Shown: piece after piece, positions 17,062 to 26,596 of the stretch | Layout of the letters: each line of letters starts with the position of its first letter | Position numbering within the stretch: position 1 is the first letter of the stretch | Assembly (NCBI RefSeq): GCF_025822245.1 | Contig: NZ_JACKTL010000053.1 | Span: 157,003-221,002 of the forward strand | Source: Mycolicibacterium hodleri | GTDB taxonomy: Bacteria; Actinomycetota; Actinomycetes; Mycobacteriales; Mycobacteriaceae | Direction of reading: 5' to 3' | DNA length: 64,000 nucleotides | Notes under the pieces: model-generated | The model's input: only the letters and a program-made list of their open reading frames with translations | What the model was told of the DNA's origin: nothing | Database searches by the model: none | Program-made: the position numbers and the translations under genes

Positions 17062-18231
17062 GTGACCTCCCGTGCGGACCGGGTCCGGTGGGCGATTCGG
17101 CTGGCGCCACTGCTGTTGGTGCCGGTGATGTTGGCGGCGAGCACGTTCCCCGGTCGGTTCCACGTGTCGGCCACCTACTGGGTGCTCGCGGTCGCGGCCG
17201 CCGTCACCTTCGCCGCGGGCAGGTGGTGGCCCGTCGCGGCGTCTCTCCTCCTGTCCGCACTGGCGGTGCCGTTGTTCGCCGCCGAGGCGTGGGGTCTGTC
17301 CGGCCTGGTGCCCTACCTCGGTGCCGTGGCCGTCGCGGACGTCGCGGCGCGAAGCGACCGGAATCGAGCCGTGGTGGTGGTGGCCGCGGCGTGGCTGACC
17401 GCACTGCTGCTGGGCAACTGGTTGGACGCCTACTCTGCGCTCTGGAGTGCCACCAACGCGGTGACACTCGTCGCCGGTGTCGGCCTGCCCCTTCTGCTCG
17501 GCCTCTACCTGCGTGGCCAGCGGCGCCTTGCGGCCACGTATCGGGAGCGGGTTGCCGATGCCGAATCGCGAAGAATGGCAACGGAAGTCGCCGTCCGTGC
17601 CGAGGAGCGCACGGCCATGGCGCGCGAGCTCCACGACCTGGTCGCGCATCACATGGCCTCGATCGTGGTGCGGATCGGCGTGGCCGAGCACGTCCTCGAG
17701 GGCCTGGACCCGCGGGTGGTCACGGTGCTCGCCGACGTGCACGACACGGCCGCGGATGCGCTCACCGACATCCGACGGCTTCAAGTTGCGCTGCGGGATC
17801 CGATTCTCGGCGAGATCGCGATGATCGAACCCGAGGCGGTGTGGGCCGAGGTCGACGCGGCCGTCGCACGGGCCCGGGCGGCCGGGTTCACCGTCGTTTC
17901 GCGGATCGACCGTCGGCTGGTCGGACTGGATGCGATAGCGCGGCTCACCCTGCTGCGCGTGACGCAGGAGGCGCTCACCAACGTGATGAAGCACGCGGAT
18001 CCGTCGACCCCGGTCGAGGTGGACGTCGAGGGGCGCGACGCCGGCGTCTCGGTCCGCGTCGTCAGCGGGGTCGTACCGGGACCGTCGTCCGCCGAGGGGC
18101 ACGGAATCATCGGCATGACCGAACGTTTGGAGCGCGTCGGCGGCCGATTCGAGGTTCGGCGGGGTCCGAACGAGTGGGTCGTCGAGGCGTGGCTGCCGAC
18201 GTCCCCGACCTCCGAGGAGGTACCGCGATGA
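17062..18231 (+). CDS. Membrane sensor histidine kinase, NarL/DesK type (HisKA_3)
   Basis: 389 residues. Five or so N-terminal membrane helices (residues about 13-150) are joined by a short coiled coil to a HisKA_3 domain with phospho-acceptor His191 in ARELHDLVAHHMASI. The ATPase N-box is QEALTNVMKHA and the G-box is GHGIIGMTERLERVGG. No large extracellular sensor is present, so the signal is probably membrane-embedded or envelope stress. Its stop overlaps the response regulator start (ATGA). It starts 14 bp after cysE and may be partly co-transcribed with it. Confidence 0.92.
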   Translation: MTSRADRVRWAIRLAPLLLVPVMLAASTFPGRFHVSATYWVLAVAAAVTFAAGRWWPVAASLLLSALAVPLFAAEAWGLSGLVPYLGAVAVADVAARSDRNRAVVVVAAAWLTALLLGNWLDAYSALWSATNAVTLVAGVGLPLLLGLYLRGQRRLAATYRERVADAESRRMATEVAVRAEERTAMARELHDLVAHHMASIVVRIGVAEHVLEGLDPRVVTVLADVHDTAADALTDIRRLQVALRDPILGEIAMIEPEAVWAEVDAAVARARAAGFTVVSRIDRRLVGLDAIARLTLLRVTQEALTNVMKHADPSTPVEVDVEGRDAGVSVRVVSGVVPGPSSAEGHGIIGMTERLERVGGRFEVRRGPNEWVVEAWLPTSPTSEEVPR

Positions 18232-18872
18232 CCGCGATCCGCGTGCTGATCGTCGACGACCAGAGGCTGGTTCGGGCCGGGCTGCGCATGCTGTGCGAGT
18301 CGACCCCGGACCTCGACGTCGTCGGAGAGGCCGCCGACGGAGAACAGGCGGTGAAGTCCGCGCTCGAACTGGTTCCCGACGTCATCCTGATGGATCTGCG
18401 GATGCCGGGGCTGGACGGCATCGAAGCCACGCGCTTGGTCATGTCGGCCCGGCCGGAGTCGAAGGTGTTGGCGCTCACCACCTTCGACGACGACGCCCAC
18501 CTGTATCCGGCGCTCGCCGCCGGCGCGGCGGGATTCCTGGTCAAGGACACCAGTCCGGCGGAGCTCCTCGACGCCATCCGTCGCACGGCGCGTGGGGACT
18601 ACTCGCTGTCCCCGCACCTGTTGCGGCGGTTGGTCGCCAGGGCGACCGACGCCCAGGCCGCCACGCCCGCCGGGCCACCCGCGGACCCGCTCACCGCACG
18701 CGAGCTCGACGTCCTGCCGTTGGTCGTCGAGGGGCTGTCCAACCAGGAGATCGCCGATCGACTCCATCTGGGTGTCACGACGGTGAAGACGCACGTCGCG
18801 AACCTGATGGAGAAGACCGGATCGGCCAACCGAGTTCAGTTGGCCGTCCACGGGTATCAGCGCATGGCGTGA
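18228..18872 (+). CDS. Response regulator, NarL/LuxR type
   Basis: 214 residues. The receiver domain has acidic pocket DD (10-11), phospho-acceptor Asp56 in VILMDLRMPG and Lys in FLVKDTSP. The C-terminal LuxR HTH (about 145-210) reads LTARELDVLPLVVEGLSNQE with VTTVKTHVANLMEKTG. It pairs with the upstream kinase by translational coupling. Its last 16 bases overlap the 3' end of the convergent multicopper oxidase gene, which may be a target, although no binding site was found. Confidence 0.94.
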   Translation: MTAIRVLIVDDQRLVRAGLRMLCESTPDLDVVGEAADGEQAVKSALELVPDVILMDLRMPGLDGIEATRLVMSARPESKVLALTTFDDDAHLYPALAAGAAGFLVKDTSPAELLDAIRRTARGDYSLSPHLLRRLVARATDAQAATPAGPPADPLTARELDVLPLVVEGLSNQEIADRLHLGVTTVKTHVANLMEKTGSANRVQLAVHGYQRMA

Positions 18873-20362
18873 TCGGGCATGTCCATCTGCTCTGGCGCGG
18901 GCTCCTCGCCGGGTGCGAGGACGAGGAACTGGCCCATCATTCCCTGATCCTCGTGCATCGCGAGGTGGCAGTGGTACATGTACGGGCGGGTGCGGTCCGT
19001 GTAGTCCGAGAACCGAAGCGCGAGCCGAAACCGTTGTCCCGGAGGGGTGTACACGGTGTCCTTGTACCCCGCGAGCGCGGCGGGGGGTGGCTTCCCGTCG
19101 ACGTCGAGAATCCGGAACTGGGTGTCGTGGACGTGGAAGTTGTGCGGCCAGTCGTCGACGTTGCGCACGGTCCAGATCTCGTCCGTGTCGACCGTGCTGC
19201 AGAAGTCGACGCGGTCCATGTCCATCCGCTGCGAGTTGATCATGTGCCACTGCAGATCGAACGACCTCGCCGTGTGCGCCCGAGATGCCGCGGGCTCGGG
19301 GAGGTGCGTCAGGATCGCAGGCAGGGCTGCACTCGCGGCCAGTGTCCGGTACGGCCGGAGCTCGAGGACGTCGAAGGAGTCGTCGACTCCGAACTGGTGG
19401 GCCTTGCGGGAGGGCAGCCCGGCCCGTGCCTCGATCGGAAAGGACCGCAGCAGCGCGGGGGTCCCGGGGTTTACCGCGACGACGATCTCGACCCGCTCGC
19501 CGGGGCTCAGTTGAACGCGTCGGGCCGCGACGGGGTCGGCCAGCAGACCGCCGTCACTGGCGACCAGATGGAATTCCCGGTCGTCGGCGAAGCCCAGGTT
19601 GTACAACCGGCCGCCGGAGCCGTTCAGGATGCGGAGTCTGACCTTTTCCGATTGCACCGAAAGGTAGGCGTCCGCAATGCCGTTGGTGACGATCGTGTCT
19701 CCGAGCAGGCCGACGTCCGTCGCGTCGGACTCGTCGAGAGCGCCGGTCGAGGTGAACTTGCGGTCCTGGATGATCAGCGGAATGTCGTCGACGCCGTAGT
19801 CGTGGGGCAGTGCGTCGGGCGAGGCGTCGTCGTCCACGATGAACAGGCCGGCCAGTCCGCGATACAGGTGCTTCTCCGTCTGTCCGTGCGGATGCGGGTG
19901 ATACCACAGCGTGGCCGCGGGCTGTCGAATCGTCCAGGCCGGGCGCCAGCGTCCGCCTGGGGCGACGGTCTGATGCGGACCACCGTCACACTGGGCAGGT
20001 AGATGCATGCCGTGCCAGTGCACGGTGGACGCGACGGGCAGCGCGTTCTCGAACTCCACCGCGACGGATTCCCCTTGGCGCGCCCGCAGGGTGGGTCCGA
20101 GAATCGAACCGTTGTAACCCCAAGTGGCCGTGGCCATTCCGGCGACGATGGAGCTGGTGCCCGGTTGGGCCCGCAGACTGAACGTCCTCGTGCCCTCCTG
20201 GTCGAGGGTCGAGTCTGCGAGTGGCGGGATCGGCAACCGGCGGCGACGGCCCTCGTCGTCCGACGGTGGGCGCGGCGCGTCCGTTGCCGAGCACGACAGT
20301 GCGAGCGCGACCGGGCCCGCCGCGAGACCGACGAGAAAGCGTCGGCGAGATGGGGATGGCAC
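18857..20362 (-). CDS. Multicopper oxidase, Tat-exported
   Basis: 501 residues. The N-terminus has a twin-arginine signal (PSRRRFLVGLAAGP) with a hydrophobic run to about residue 24. All four copper-ligand motifs are intact: VHWHGMHLP (114-122), WYHPHPHG (153-160), HNFHVHDTQF and, near the C-terminus, HCHLAMHEDQGMMG with a type 1 axial Met. It is therefore a true oxidase (CueO-like, for Cu(I), Fe(II) or phenols), not an inactive SufI/FtsP. It does not look like the MmcO type found in M. tuberculosis. It acts outside the membrane and probably in metal detoxification. Confidence 0.92.
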   Translation of the reverse strand: MPSPSRRRFLVGLAAGPVALALSCSATDAPRPPSDDEGRRRRLPIPPLADSTLDQEGTRTFSLRAQPGTSSIVAGMATATWGYNGSILGPTLRARQGESVAVEFENALPVASTVHWHGMHLPAQCDGGPHQTVAPGGRWRPAWTIRQPAATLWYHPHPHGQTEKHLYRGLAGLFIVDDDASPDALPHDYGVDDIPLIIQDRKFTSTGALDESDATDVGLLGDTIVTNGIADAYLSVQSEKVRLRILNGSGGRLYNLGFADDREFHLVASDGGLLADPVAARRVQLSPGERVEIVVAVNPGTPALLRSFPIEARAGLPSRKAHQFGVDDSFDVLELRPYRTLAASAALPAILTHLPEPAASRAHTARSFDLQWHMINSQRMDMDRVDFCSTVDTDEIWTVRNVDDWPHNFHVHDTQFRILDVDGKPPPAALAGYKDTVYTPPGQRFRLALRFSDYTDRTRPYMYHCHLAMHEDQGMMGQFLVLAPGEEPAPEQMDMPDHAMR

Positions 20363-20513
20363 GGTGTCCTCCGAAGGGCTGTTGGTCGACCAACTGACCC
20401 CTCGAGTCTTCGTCGTGGCAGCACGGGACGAATCCGCCGACGGGCCGCCAATTCCGGGCTCGGGTTCCTCCGACTGGGCCTTGCGGCACCACCGCCATTC
20501 TGGTAGCGGCGTG

Positions 20514-23500
20514 TCAGACGGTCGCCGGCACCCGTGCCGTCGCCGCGGAGACCATCATGTCTTGCTTCAGGGCGGTGAAGTCGGAGATGGTCTTGGTCGC
20601 CACCGTCGCGACCGGCCGCGCGTTGCGGCCGGTGGCGTCGGCCTTGGACACCATCACCACGCTGTCGATGTAGGGCTGGATGGTGGTGGCGTTCTGCACC
20701 GTTGCGACGATGACGAGCTGGAAGCCGAACTTGCGGAACGCCTGCAACGCCTGCTGCGCGAACTGCGGATCGGACTTGGAGAACGCCTCGTCGAGCATCA
20801 GCTGCGCGAACACCGGTCGGTTGTCGGCACTCTCGGGATTTGCCAGGTTGAAGCTCAGGGCACCGGCGAGGCAGAACGCCATCAGCTTCTCCTGCTCGCC
20901 GCCCGAGTTGTCGCCGGCGTTGCTGTGGGTGCGGATCAATTCCTCGGTGTGGGTGTCCCATTCGGCGCAGTCGAAGGTGAACCGGTTCCGTACGTCGAGC
21001 GCGTCGCGCGTCCACGCCTTGTCCTCGGGTGCGGTGGACGCCAACCGGTTGCGCAGCCGCAGGATGTCGGCGTACTGGTCGAGGATGGCCTGCTTGTCGC
21101 CCAGCCCGACTTCGGCGATCCGCCGCGAGATGGCCTTGACGACGTCGGTGAGCTCGGCGACGGCGGTCAGGCTGCGCGGGGTGGCGCGCAACGTCAACCG
21201 GGTGCCGCGGTTGAACTCCACGGAGCCCAGGCCGGTGTTCACCCGCGTGATCTGCTCGCTGATGCGCCGCGTCTCCTGCTCGGCCACCCGGTGCAGTGTC
21301 AGGATCGCATCCGGGGCCTGCTCGGTGACCAGTCGCATCATCCGCTCGTAGGCCTCTGGGAGCTCCCGCTCGTCGATGTGCCGGCACAGCGCCACGTAGT
21401 CGTGGACGCGCTCGTCGAAGGCGTCACTGTCGTTGGGGATCGCGTCGGGGAACGCGGTGTCGAAGGTGTTGAGGATGCGGGCGAGCTCGTCGTAGGAGCG
21501 CCTGCGACTTTCGCGGAGTTGTTCGCGCTCGCGGCGAATCGCGGTGAACACCGCCTCCCGGTGGGGTTCGGGGTTGAGCAGTTCCAGCGTCACCGGCACG
21601 TCGCCGGCATAGCGGTTCAGCAGCTCGGTCAGCGGCTCCGAGACGAACGCCGGGGCCAGGCGCTCGACGAGTTCGAGCAACCGGGTCCGCCGCCCGTCGA
21701 GGTCGTCGCGGCGGGTCTGAATGGCCCCGCGACGCGTCATGAGCGTCTGGATCTCGTCCCAGCACTCGTCGGCGCGCGCGTTGAGGGCCTCGATGTCGGG
21801 GTGTTCGGCCAGCAGCAGCTCGTACTGGTCGCGGAGCCGGTCGGCGTGACCGTCGGCTGAGACGACGTCGACCTGATTCCACTGGGGGAACTGCTCGCAG
21901 ATGGCCTTGCAGGCCGCGGCGCGGTCACGCACGAGTTGGCGCTCGGCGGCGATGGCGTCGGCGGCGCTGCGGGCCTGGTGGTAGGCCTGCTCGGCGGCGG
22001 CCAGGTCGACGGTCAGTGCGTCGATCTTGGCGGCGACGTCGCCCTGGAAGATGTAGTCCGCCTGGCGAAGTGGGCGCCTGTCGTCCTTGACGGCCAGCCG
22101 GTCGGAGTCCTTGTACAGACCGGTGTCGGTGACCGCGCGGCGGAAGCGGGGGAACACGTCGGGGACGTCGACGCAGACGTGGTCACCGGCAGCGGCGACG
22201 ACGTCGGCCGCCTCGGCGGCGCAGGGGTGGCGCTCGTCGACGACGAACAGCTTGCCCGCCAACGTGTTTGGTTCGGCCTCTGCGGGCTGGGCACCGACGA
22301 ACTTCGCGCGGACGTGATGCAGCTGCAGGCGCCCGCCCATGTTGGTGTCGTTGACGAATCGCAGCACCGCCGCATAGTGGCTGTCGGGGACCAGTAGTCG
22401 CAGTCCCACGCCGCGCAGCACCTTCTCCACCGCCACGCGCCAGCGGCCGTGCTCGGGCCGCAGGTCCATCAGCTCGGCGATGTAGGGCAGCTCACCGGCC
22501 TCCACGCCGACGGCGGCGCAGATGTGGTCGCGCATGGTGATCGCCGATTCGGGCAGCGCCGACCCGACGTGCTCCACGCGGCGCAGTTCCTTGGTCGCGT
22601 CGTCACGGGCGATCCGCGCGACCTTCTGGGCGTACTCGGCGTCGGTGGAGGCGTCCCGGCCGCGGTCGAGCTTGGCGAGCAGTTCGTTGGCCTGCGTGCT
22701 GAGCTCCTCCCGCAGATTCCAGAACTCGTCGGCAGTCTCGGGGATCCGGACGTCGTGCGGGGCGAGCATGGCCTCGTAGGCGGCGCGCCGGCGCGATACC
22801 TCCTCGGCCTGCGCCTCGGCCGCGGCGACCTGCGACTGCAGCGGTCCGATGCTGGCGCTGGATCCGCTGATCTGCGCGTTGAGTGAATCAGCTTCGGCCT
22901 TGGCGAGATTCAGCGACCTGGTCACGTCCTCGTACTCGTTGCCCAGCTGGTCGATGGTGGCGTCGAGTGAGTCGATCTGCGTCGGTGCCTGGGCCAGTCG
23001 GACGTGATCGGTGTAGGCCCGCACCATCGGTTGGTCGACGAGGTCGATGATGCCGAGGTCCGAGGACTCCGACCCGTAGCGCTGCTGAATCTTCTCGATG
23101 TCGCCGAGGATCTTGCGCTTGCGTTGCGCGACGGCAAGCAGCTCGCGGGCGTCGACCAGGGGGTCGATCTGCTTGAGTGCGTCTGGCAACCGGGTGAGGC
23201 TGCTGGGCTCGTCGAGCATGAACTCGCGGACGAATTGTTCGAGTCCGCCGACGCTCTTGAGCGACTTGGCCTTTCCGAGCAGCTGTTGGGCCGCGTCGGA
23301 GGCGCGGATGCCGATGGTCGCGTAGAGCTGCGCGAGGTACTGGGACTCGACCTTGGTCGAGAATCGCCAGTCGTCCTTGAACACCCCCGCGTCGAACCGG
23401 TTGGACGCCCACCGGTTGCAGACGTCTTCGACGTCGCGGTCGCCGTCGGCCAGGACGAACCGGCTCGAGGAATCCGAACGTGATTCGCCGGTAAGCCATT

Positions 23501-23882
23501 TGAGCACCAGCCCGGTGACGGCGCGGCCGGTGTTGCTGGTGTAGGTGACGGCCACCGCCGACCACGCGGCGCCGTCGCCCCGGAGGTACATCACCTTGCT
23601 GGCGCCCGCCTCGCTGCGCTGGCCCCAGGCGCCGCGCACGTACTTGTCGACGGTGCGGCGCCCGGCGCTGGACCCGGCCGCGGAGTTGTCGCCCGAGGCG
23701 TTGAAGTTGCGACGGTTGAACGGAAGGAAGCCCAACGAAATGGCGTCCAGCAGTGAGGACTTGCCGCTTCCGGAGGCACCGGCGATCAGCGCGCCGCCTT
23801 CACTGAACGGGATGGAATGGTATCCGTCGAACACGCCCCAGTTGACGACCTGAAGGCGGGACAGGTGAAATTGCTCAGACAT
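20514..23882 (-). CDS. jetC: JetC, SMC/MukB-like ATPase of a Wadjet (MksB/Ept) system
   Basis: 1122 residues. Walker A is GASGSGKSS (35-43) after the opening [19 protein letters not shown] long coiled coil with a hinge region fills the middle, the ABC signature is SGGEQEKLM (993-1001), and Walker B is LMLDEAF (Asp1031/Glu1032). This is the MukB-like SMC subunit that, with JetA and JetB, senses circular DNA by loop extrusion; in mycobacteria the equivalent restricts plasmids. It overlaps jetB by 8 bases. The expected JetD gene is missing: after its stop come 151 bp and then the multicopper oxidase. Confidence 0.9.
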   Translation of the reverse strand: MSEQFHLSRLQVVNWGVFDGYHSIPFSEGGALIAGASGSGKSSLLDAISLGFLPFNRRNFNASGDNSAAGSSAGRRTVDKYVRGAWGQRSEAGASKVMYLRGDGAAWSAVAVTYTSNTGRAVTGLVLKWLTGESRSDSSSRFVLADGDRDVEDVCNRWASNRFDAGVFKDDWRFSTKVESQYLAQLYATIGIRASDAAQQLLGKAKSLKSVGGLEQFVREFMLDEPSSLTRLPDALKQIDPLVDARELLAVAQRKRKILGDIEKIQQRYGSESSDLGIIDLVDQPMVRAYTDHVRLAQAPTQIDSLDATIDQLGNEYEDVTRSLNLAKAEADSLNAQISGSSASIGPLQSQVAAAEAQAEEVSRRRAAYEAMLAPHDVRIPETADEFWNLREELSTQANELLAKLDRGRDASTDAEYAQKVARIARDDATKELRRVEHVGSALPESAITMRDHICAAVGVEAGELPYIAELMDLRPEHGRWRVAVEKVLRGVGLRLLVPDSHYAAVLRFVNDTNMGGRLQLHHVRAKFVGAQPAEAEPNTLAGKLFVVDERHPCAAEAADVVAAAGDHVCVDVPDVFPRFRRAVTDTGLYKDSDRLAVKDDRRPLRQADYIFQGDVAAKIDALTVDLAAAEQAYHQARSAADAIAAERQLVRDRAAACKAICEQFPQWNQVDVVSADGHADRLRDQYELLLAEHPDIEALNARADECWDEIQTLMTRRGAIQTRRDDLDGRRTRLLELVERLAPAFVSEPLTELLNRYAGDVPVTLELLNPEPHREAVFTAIRREREQLRESRRRSYDELARILNTFDTAFPDAIPNDSDAFDERVHDYVALCRHIDERELPEAYERMMRLVTEQAPDAILTLHRVAEQETRRISEQITRVNTGLGSVEFNRGTRLTLRATPRSLTAVAELTDVVKAISRRIAEVGLGDKQAILDQYADILRLRNRLASTAPEDKAWTRDALDVRNRFTFDCAEWDTHTEELIRTHSNAGDNSGGEQEKLMAFCLAGALSFNLANPESADNRPVFAQLMLDEAFSKSDPQFAQQALQAFRKFGFQLVIVATVQNATTIQPYIDSVVMVSKADATGRNARPVATVATKTISDFTALKQDMMVSAATARVPATV

Positions 23883-24573
23883 CCAGTGTCACGTCCACTT
23901 CGCTTGGCAGGCCGGTGCTTCCACCACTGAGGAGCAACTCGAACTGCTGTTGTAATTCGGTGATCACCGACGCCGTCATGACCGCGGTGATGACGGGGCT
24001 GACGGTGTAGCTGTCCTCGTCGTCGCGGCTCCTGCGGAGGATCTCCAGCGACGCCAGCCGTGCGATCGCGCCGTCGATCCTGGCGGTGAACGTCACGACG
24101 TCGCGGTCGACGTCGTTGAGGACACCGGCGAACAGGCCGTGCACCTCGTCACGGCTGATCAGCACGGTGTCGTCACCGGAGGCGCGCATCATCTGGGCCA
24201 GGTGCAGCGCCAGGATCGAGTCGTAGGTGCCGAGCGGTTCGCGGCGCAACAGCTTGACCCCGCGCGCCGATTCGTACCGAGCCTGCTCGACGAACGCGAC
24301 GTCGACCCCTTCGATCACCTTCAGCACCAGGTCGAGTTCGGAGAGGCGGACGGTGAGTTGACTGCGGTACTCCAGCACCCAGGTGTAGAGGTCGCGTTCG
24401 GTCTCGGCGTTGATGTAGCGCCGGGTCAGCAGATGTTGCAGCGCCCAGCAGGCGCGGTCGGGCAGCTCGCTGACGTCGCCGTCGAAGCGTGGCTTGCGTT
24501 GGTGCGGAGGGCGGGCGGACTGGTCGACCTGGGGCAGCGACGAGAAGTCGATGTCGCGCTCGACGCCGGTCAC
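23875..24573 (-). CDS. jetB: JetB, MukE-like winged-helix subunit (DUF4194)
   Basis: 232 residues. Family-typical phrases are [20 protein letters not shown] near the start and [20 protein letters not shown] in the middle, followed by helical winged-helix segments. JetB bridges the SMC ATPase JetC and the kleisin-like JetA. It overlaps jetA by 4 bases (stop/start) and jetC by 8 bases, so the three subunits are made in fixed ratio. The last 30 residues after LLLSGG are poorly conserved. Confidence 0.88.
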   Translation of the reverse strand: MTGVERDIDFSSLPQVDQSARPPHQRKPRFDGDVSELPDRACWALQHLLTRRYINAETERDLYTWVLEYRSQLTVRLSELDLVLKVIEGVDVAFVEQARYESARGVKLLRREPLGTYDSILALHLAQMMRASGDDTVLISRDEVHGLFAGVLNDVDRDVVTFTARIDGAIARLASLEILRRSRDDEDSYTVSPVITAVMTASVITELQQQFELLLSGGSTGLPSEVDVTLDV

Positions 24574-26063
24574 GACGCCGCGCCCAGCAGGCTCGAGACG
24601 GGTTCGGTGAACATCAGGTGCGGAACCTCCATTTCACGGTCGCGCCCGTCCAGGGACTGGAAGCGCACCGTGGTCGACGCCGTCGTGGGCGCGGCCGGGC
24701 TGGTGGGAGCGGGTTGTTTGAGGGCCCAGGACCACAGCACGATGACGTGGCCCAGGTACGCGGCGTCGAGCATGTCTACGGCGTCGGGCAGCGAGAGCGG
24801 GCCGTCGGCGATCGCGGTGTTGATCAGTTCCGACATGGCGGGGGCGTCGACCTGCGTGGTCAGCGCGGCGAAGCTGGACAGGTCGACCTCGCTGCCTGCG
24901 GCGCGGGCGGGTCGCGGGTTGGACAGGTCGCCGATGCGGAAGCTCAGCGCGCCGATCGAGCTGATGGCGTGGCGGGCCAGGGGCAGTTCGAGGTCGAGGC
25001 GGGAGTCCGTGAGCGACGACTTCAGCAGCGTTCGGGCGGCGCCGATGGCCTCGTTGAGCTGACGCGCCACGCCGCGGCTCTGCTCGAGGGTGCCGAACGC
25101 GGTGAACCGCTTCACGCGTTGGGCGCAGCGCTGCTGGATGCGTTCGACCTCGTCGATCTGGTGGCCGACCAACTCGAAGAAGCCGGCCATGACCTTGCGC
25201 AGGGCCGGGTCGAGCGCGGGCAGGGCCTCGGCGACGGCGGCGACGTCGGCCTCGAATTCGGCGCGCTGGTCGGGGTCGTTGATCATCCGCAGGAACGCGC
25301 GGTGGGAGTCACGGCCCTGCGAGTCCCAGGCGGCCTGGTAGTCGGCGTACATCTGGCGTTGGCGGTCGCGGTACTCCAGGTTGCTGTCGATCGGCTCGTC
25401 GAGCGCCGCGGTCGCCTGTTCGATCATCGTCCCGTACTGGCCGATGTCGGTGATCAACCGCTCCATCTGCAGGGCGATGGCGCGTGCCTCGTCGTAGACG
25501 TCGGTCAGGTCCGGCTCGGGACGGATCACGTCGTCGTCACCGTGGTCCAGCGCGTCCAGCGCGGCGTGCAGCGCGGCGATCTCGGACTCGATGCCGGCGC
25601 GCATGCGGTCGGGGTCGTTGCCGACGCGCAGGGCCACCTGCTTGAGTCGCGCGGCGATGCCGTTGATCGAACCGCCGGTGGCGATGGTGTCCTGCCGGCG
25701 CATCCCGCGAAGGAAGTCCAGCGCCCGACGGGCGTCCTGGGTGAGGTAACAGAGGTTGCGTTCCACGCCGGTGCGCTGGTCGGCGACGCGGTGCAGCCAG
25801 CCCTGGCTGGCCCACGACTTGATCAGGGCGAGTCCCGACTGCTCGCCGCCGGGACGTCCCAGGTCCTCGAGGTCGCGTTCCAGCCGGACCACCAGGTCGG
25901 TCTCGCCGATCACGCCGTCGTTGAGGTGGCGTTCCATCAGCGTGCCGTACACCCCGAGGTTGGACGTGGCCAGTAGCCGGATCGTGGGCGAGCCCTGGAT
26001 GTCGCGGTTGAGTTCGAGGAGCTCGGTTGCCGACGGGGGTGGTGCCTCCGCCGCGTCGTCCAC
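24570..26063 (-). CDS. jetA: JetA, kleisin-like subunit (DUF3375)
   Basis: 497 residues from GTG 26063, which has GAGGAGG upstream; a TTG 54 bases earlier is in frame but has no ribosome site. The N-terminus ELLELNRDIQGSPTIRLLAT and the acidic helical middle (YGTMIEQATAALDEPIDSN) fit DUF3375, the MukF-like kleisin of Wadjet. It is the first gene of the jetABC operon. The intergenic stretch upstream (26064-26380) is shared with the divergent riboswitch transcript and shows no obvious regulator gene. Confidence 0.88.
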   Translation of the reverse strand: MDDAAEAPPPSATELLELNRDIQGSPTIRLLATSNLGVYGTLMERHLNDGVIGETDLVVRLERDLEDLGRPGGEQSGLALIKSWASQGWLHRVADQRTGVERNLCYLTQDARRALDFLRGMRRQDTIATGGSINGIAARLKQVALRVGNDPDRMRAGIESEIAALHAALDALDHGDDDVIRPEPDLTDVYDEARAIALQMERLITDIGQYGTMIEQATAALDEPIDSNLEYRDRQRQMYADYQAAWDSQGRDSHRAFLRMINDPDQRAEFEADVAAVAEALPALDPALRKVMAGFFELVGHQIDEVERIQQRCAQRVKRFTAFGTLEQSRGVARQLNEAIGAARTLLKSSLTDSRLDLELPLARHAISSIGALSFRIGDLSNPRPARAAGSEVDLSSFAALTTQVDAPAMSELINTAIADGPLSLPDAVDMLDAAYLGHVIVLWSWALKQPAPTSPAAPTTASTTVRFQSLDGRDREMEVPHLMFTEPVSSLLGAAS

Positions 26064-26382
26064 CTGAGGTCCTCCTCGTCGTCGTTCTTCGTCGTGTGTC
26101 GTTCGTCGACGGTCCAAGATAGGGGTTCAAGATATGGCACGCCGCCGACGGGGATCGCGTGACGCGCAGGGACCAACCGGTCGTCCTGCCCGAGTTCGTC
26201 ACATGGGCCTCAACAGTCGCGCAAGCCCCACCGAGCTCTGCCGTGACGGGGCCCCAACTCGGGCCGACTCCGGCCCGGCAGAATCGTTCCGGCAATCCAG
26301 TTCAATCGGATCCGGGCGCCCGAACTTTGGCAGTAATACTCCCCAAACTTATTGAGGGCGTTGACTTTTGGGCTCACGGAAG
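26064..26382. other. Intergenic region between jetA and the Mn-exporter leader
   Basis: About 320 bp with no supported gene. On the minus strand, two direct copies of TATCTTG occur near 26116-26135 and could include the jetA -10 box, though no good -35 is spaced from it. The rest is GC-rich with no repeat or palindrome that stands out. Confidence 0.3.
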
Positions 26383-26412
26383 TTGCCCCCGACCGGGGTG
26401 GGCGGGTATGGT
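26383..26412 (+). promoter_or_regulatory. Promoter for the Mn riboswitch / exporter transcript
   Basis: TTGCCC (26383-26388), 18-bp spacer, TATGGT (26407-26412). Transcription would start near 26418, a few bases before the riboswitch P1 stem, which is where a riboswitch transcript should begin. Confidence 0.5.
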
Positions 26413-26420
26413 CGTGGCAA

Positions 26421-26519
26421 CGAAGGGGAGTAGCCCCCAATCCGGCAGTCGACATGCTGGCAGCGCGTGCGCCGCCCGGTTGCCAGGACCGGTCCACCGA
26501 CCGGTGGGCGAGACCTTCG
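26421..26519 (+). ncRNA. yybP-ykoY (mntP) manganese riboswitch
   Basis: Outer stem P1 is exact: CGAAGG (26421-26426) pairs with CCTTCG (26514-26519). The two conserved Mn-binding loop strands follow: GGAGTAG (26427-26433) and GGGCGAGA (26506-26513). A side helix CTGGCA/TGCCAG (26457-26462 with 26481-26486) and a CCGGT/ACCGG hairpin complete the architecture. The element lies 77 bp before a TMEM165/GDT1 exporter, the usual partner of this riboswitch. Mn2+ binding is expected to turn the exporter on. No separate intrinsic terminator was clear, so control may be translational. Confidence 0.85.
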
Positions 26520-26596
26520 GCCGCTTTGACCATTGGGTTGTCGGCCGGAGGCACGTCCGCGTCCTCCTGCGAGGCCCACCGACCGAGGAGTGTTGG

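Noticed and set aside
22449-22886. Long open frames antisense to jetC, and similar ones opposite pimA, thrS and secF
   Set aside because: They mirror codon bias of the real genes in high-GC DNA, lack ribosome sites and show no family motif.
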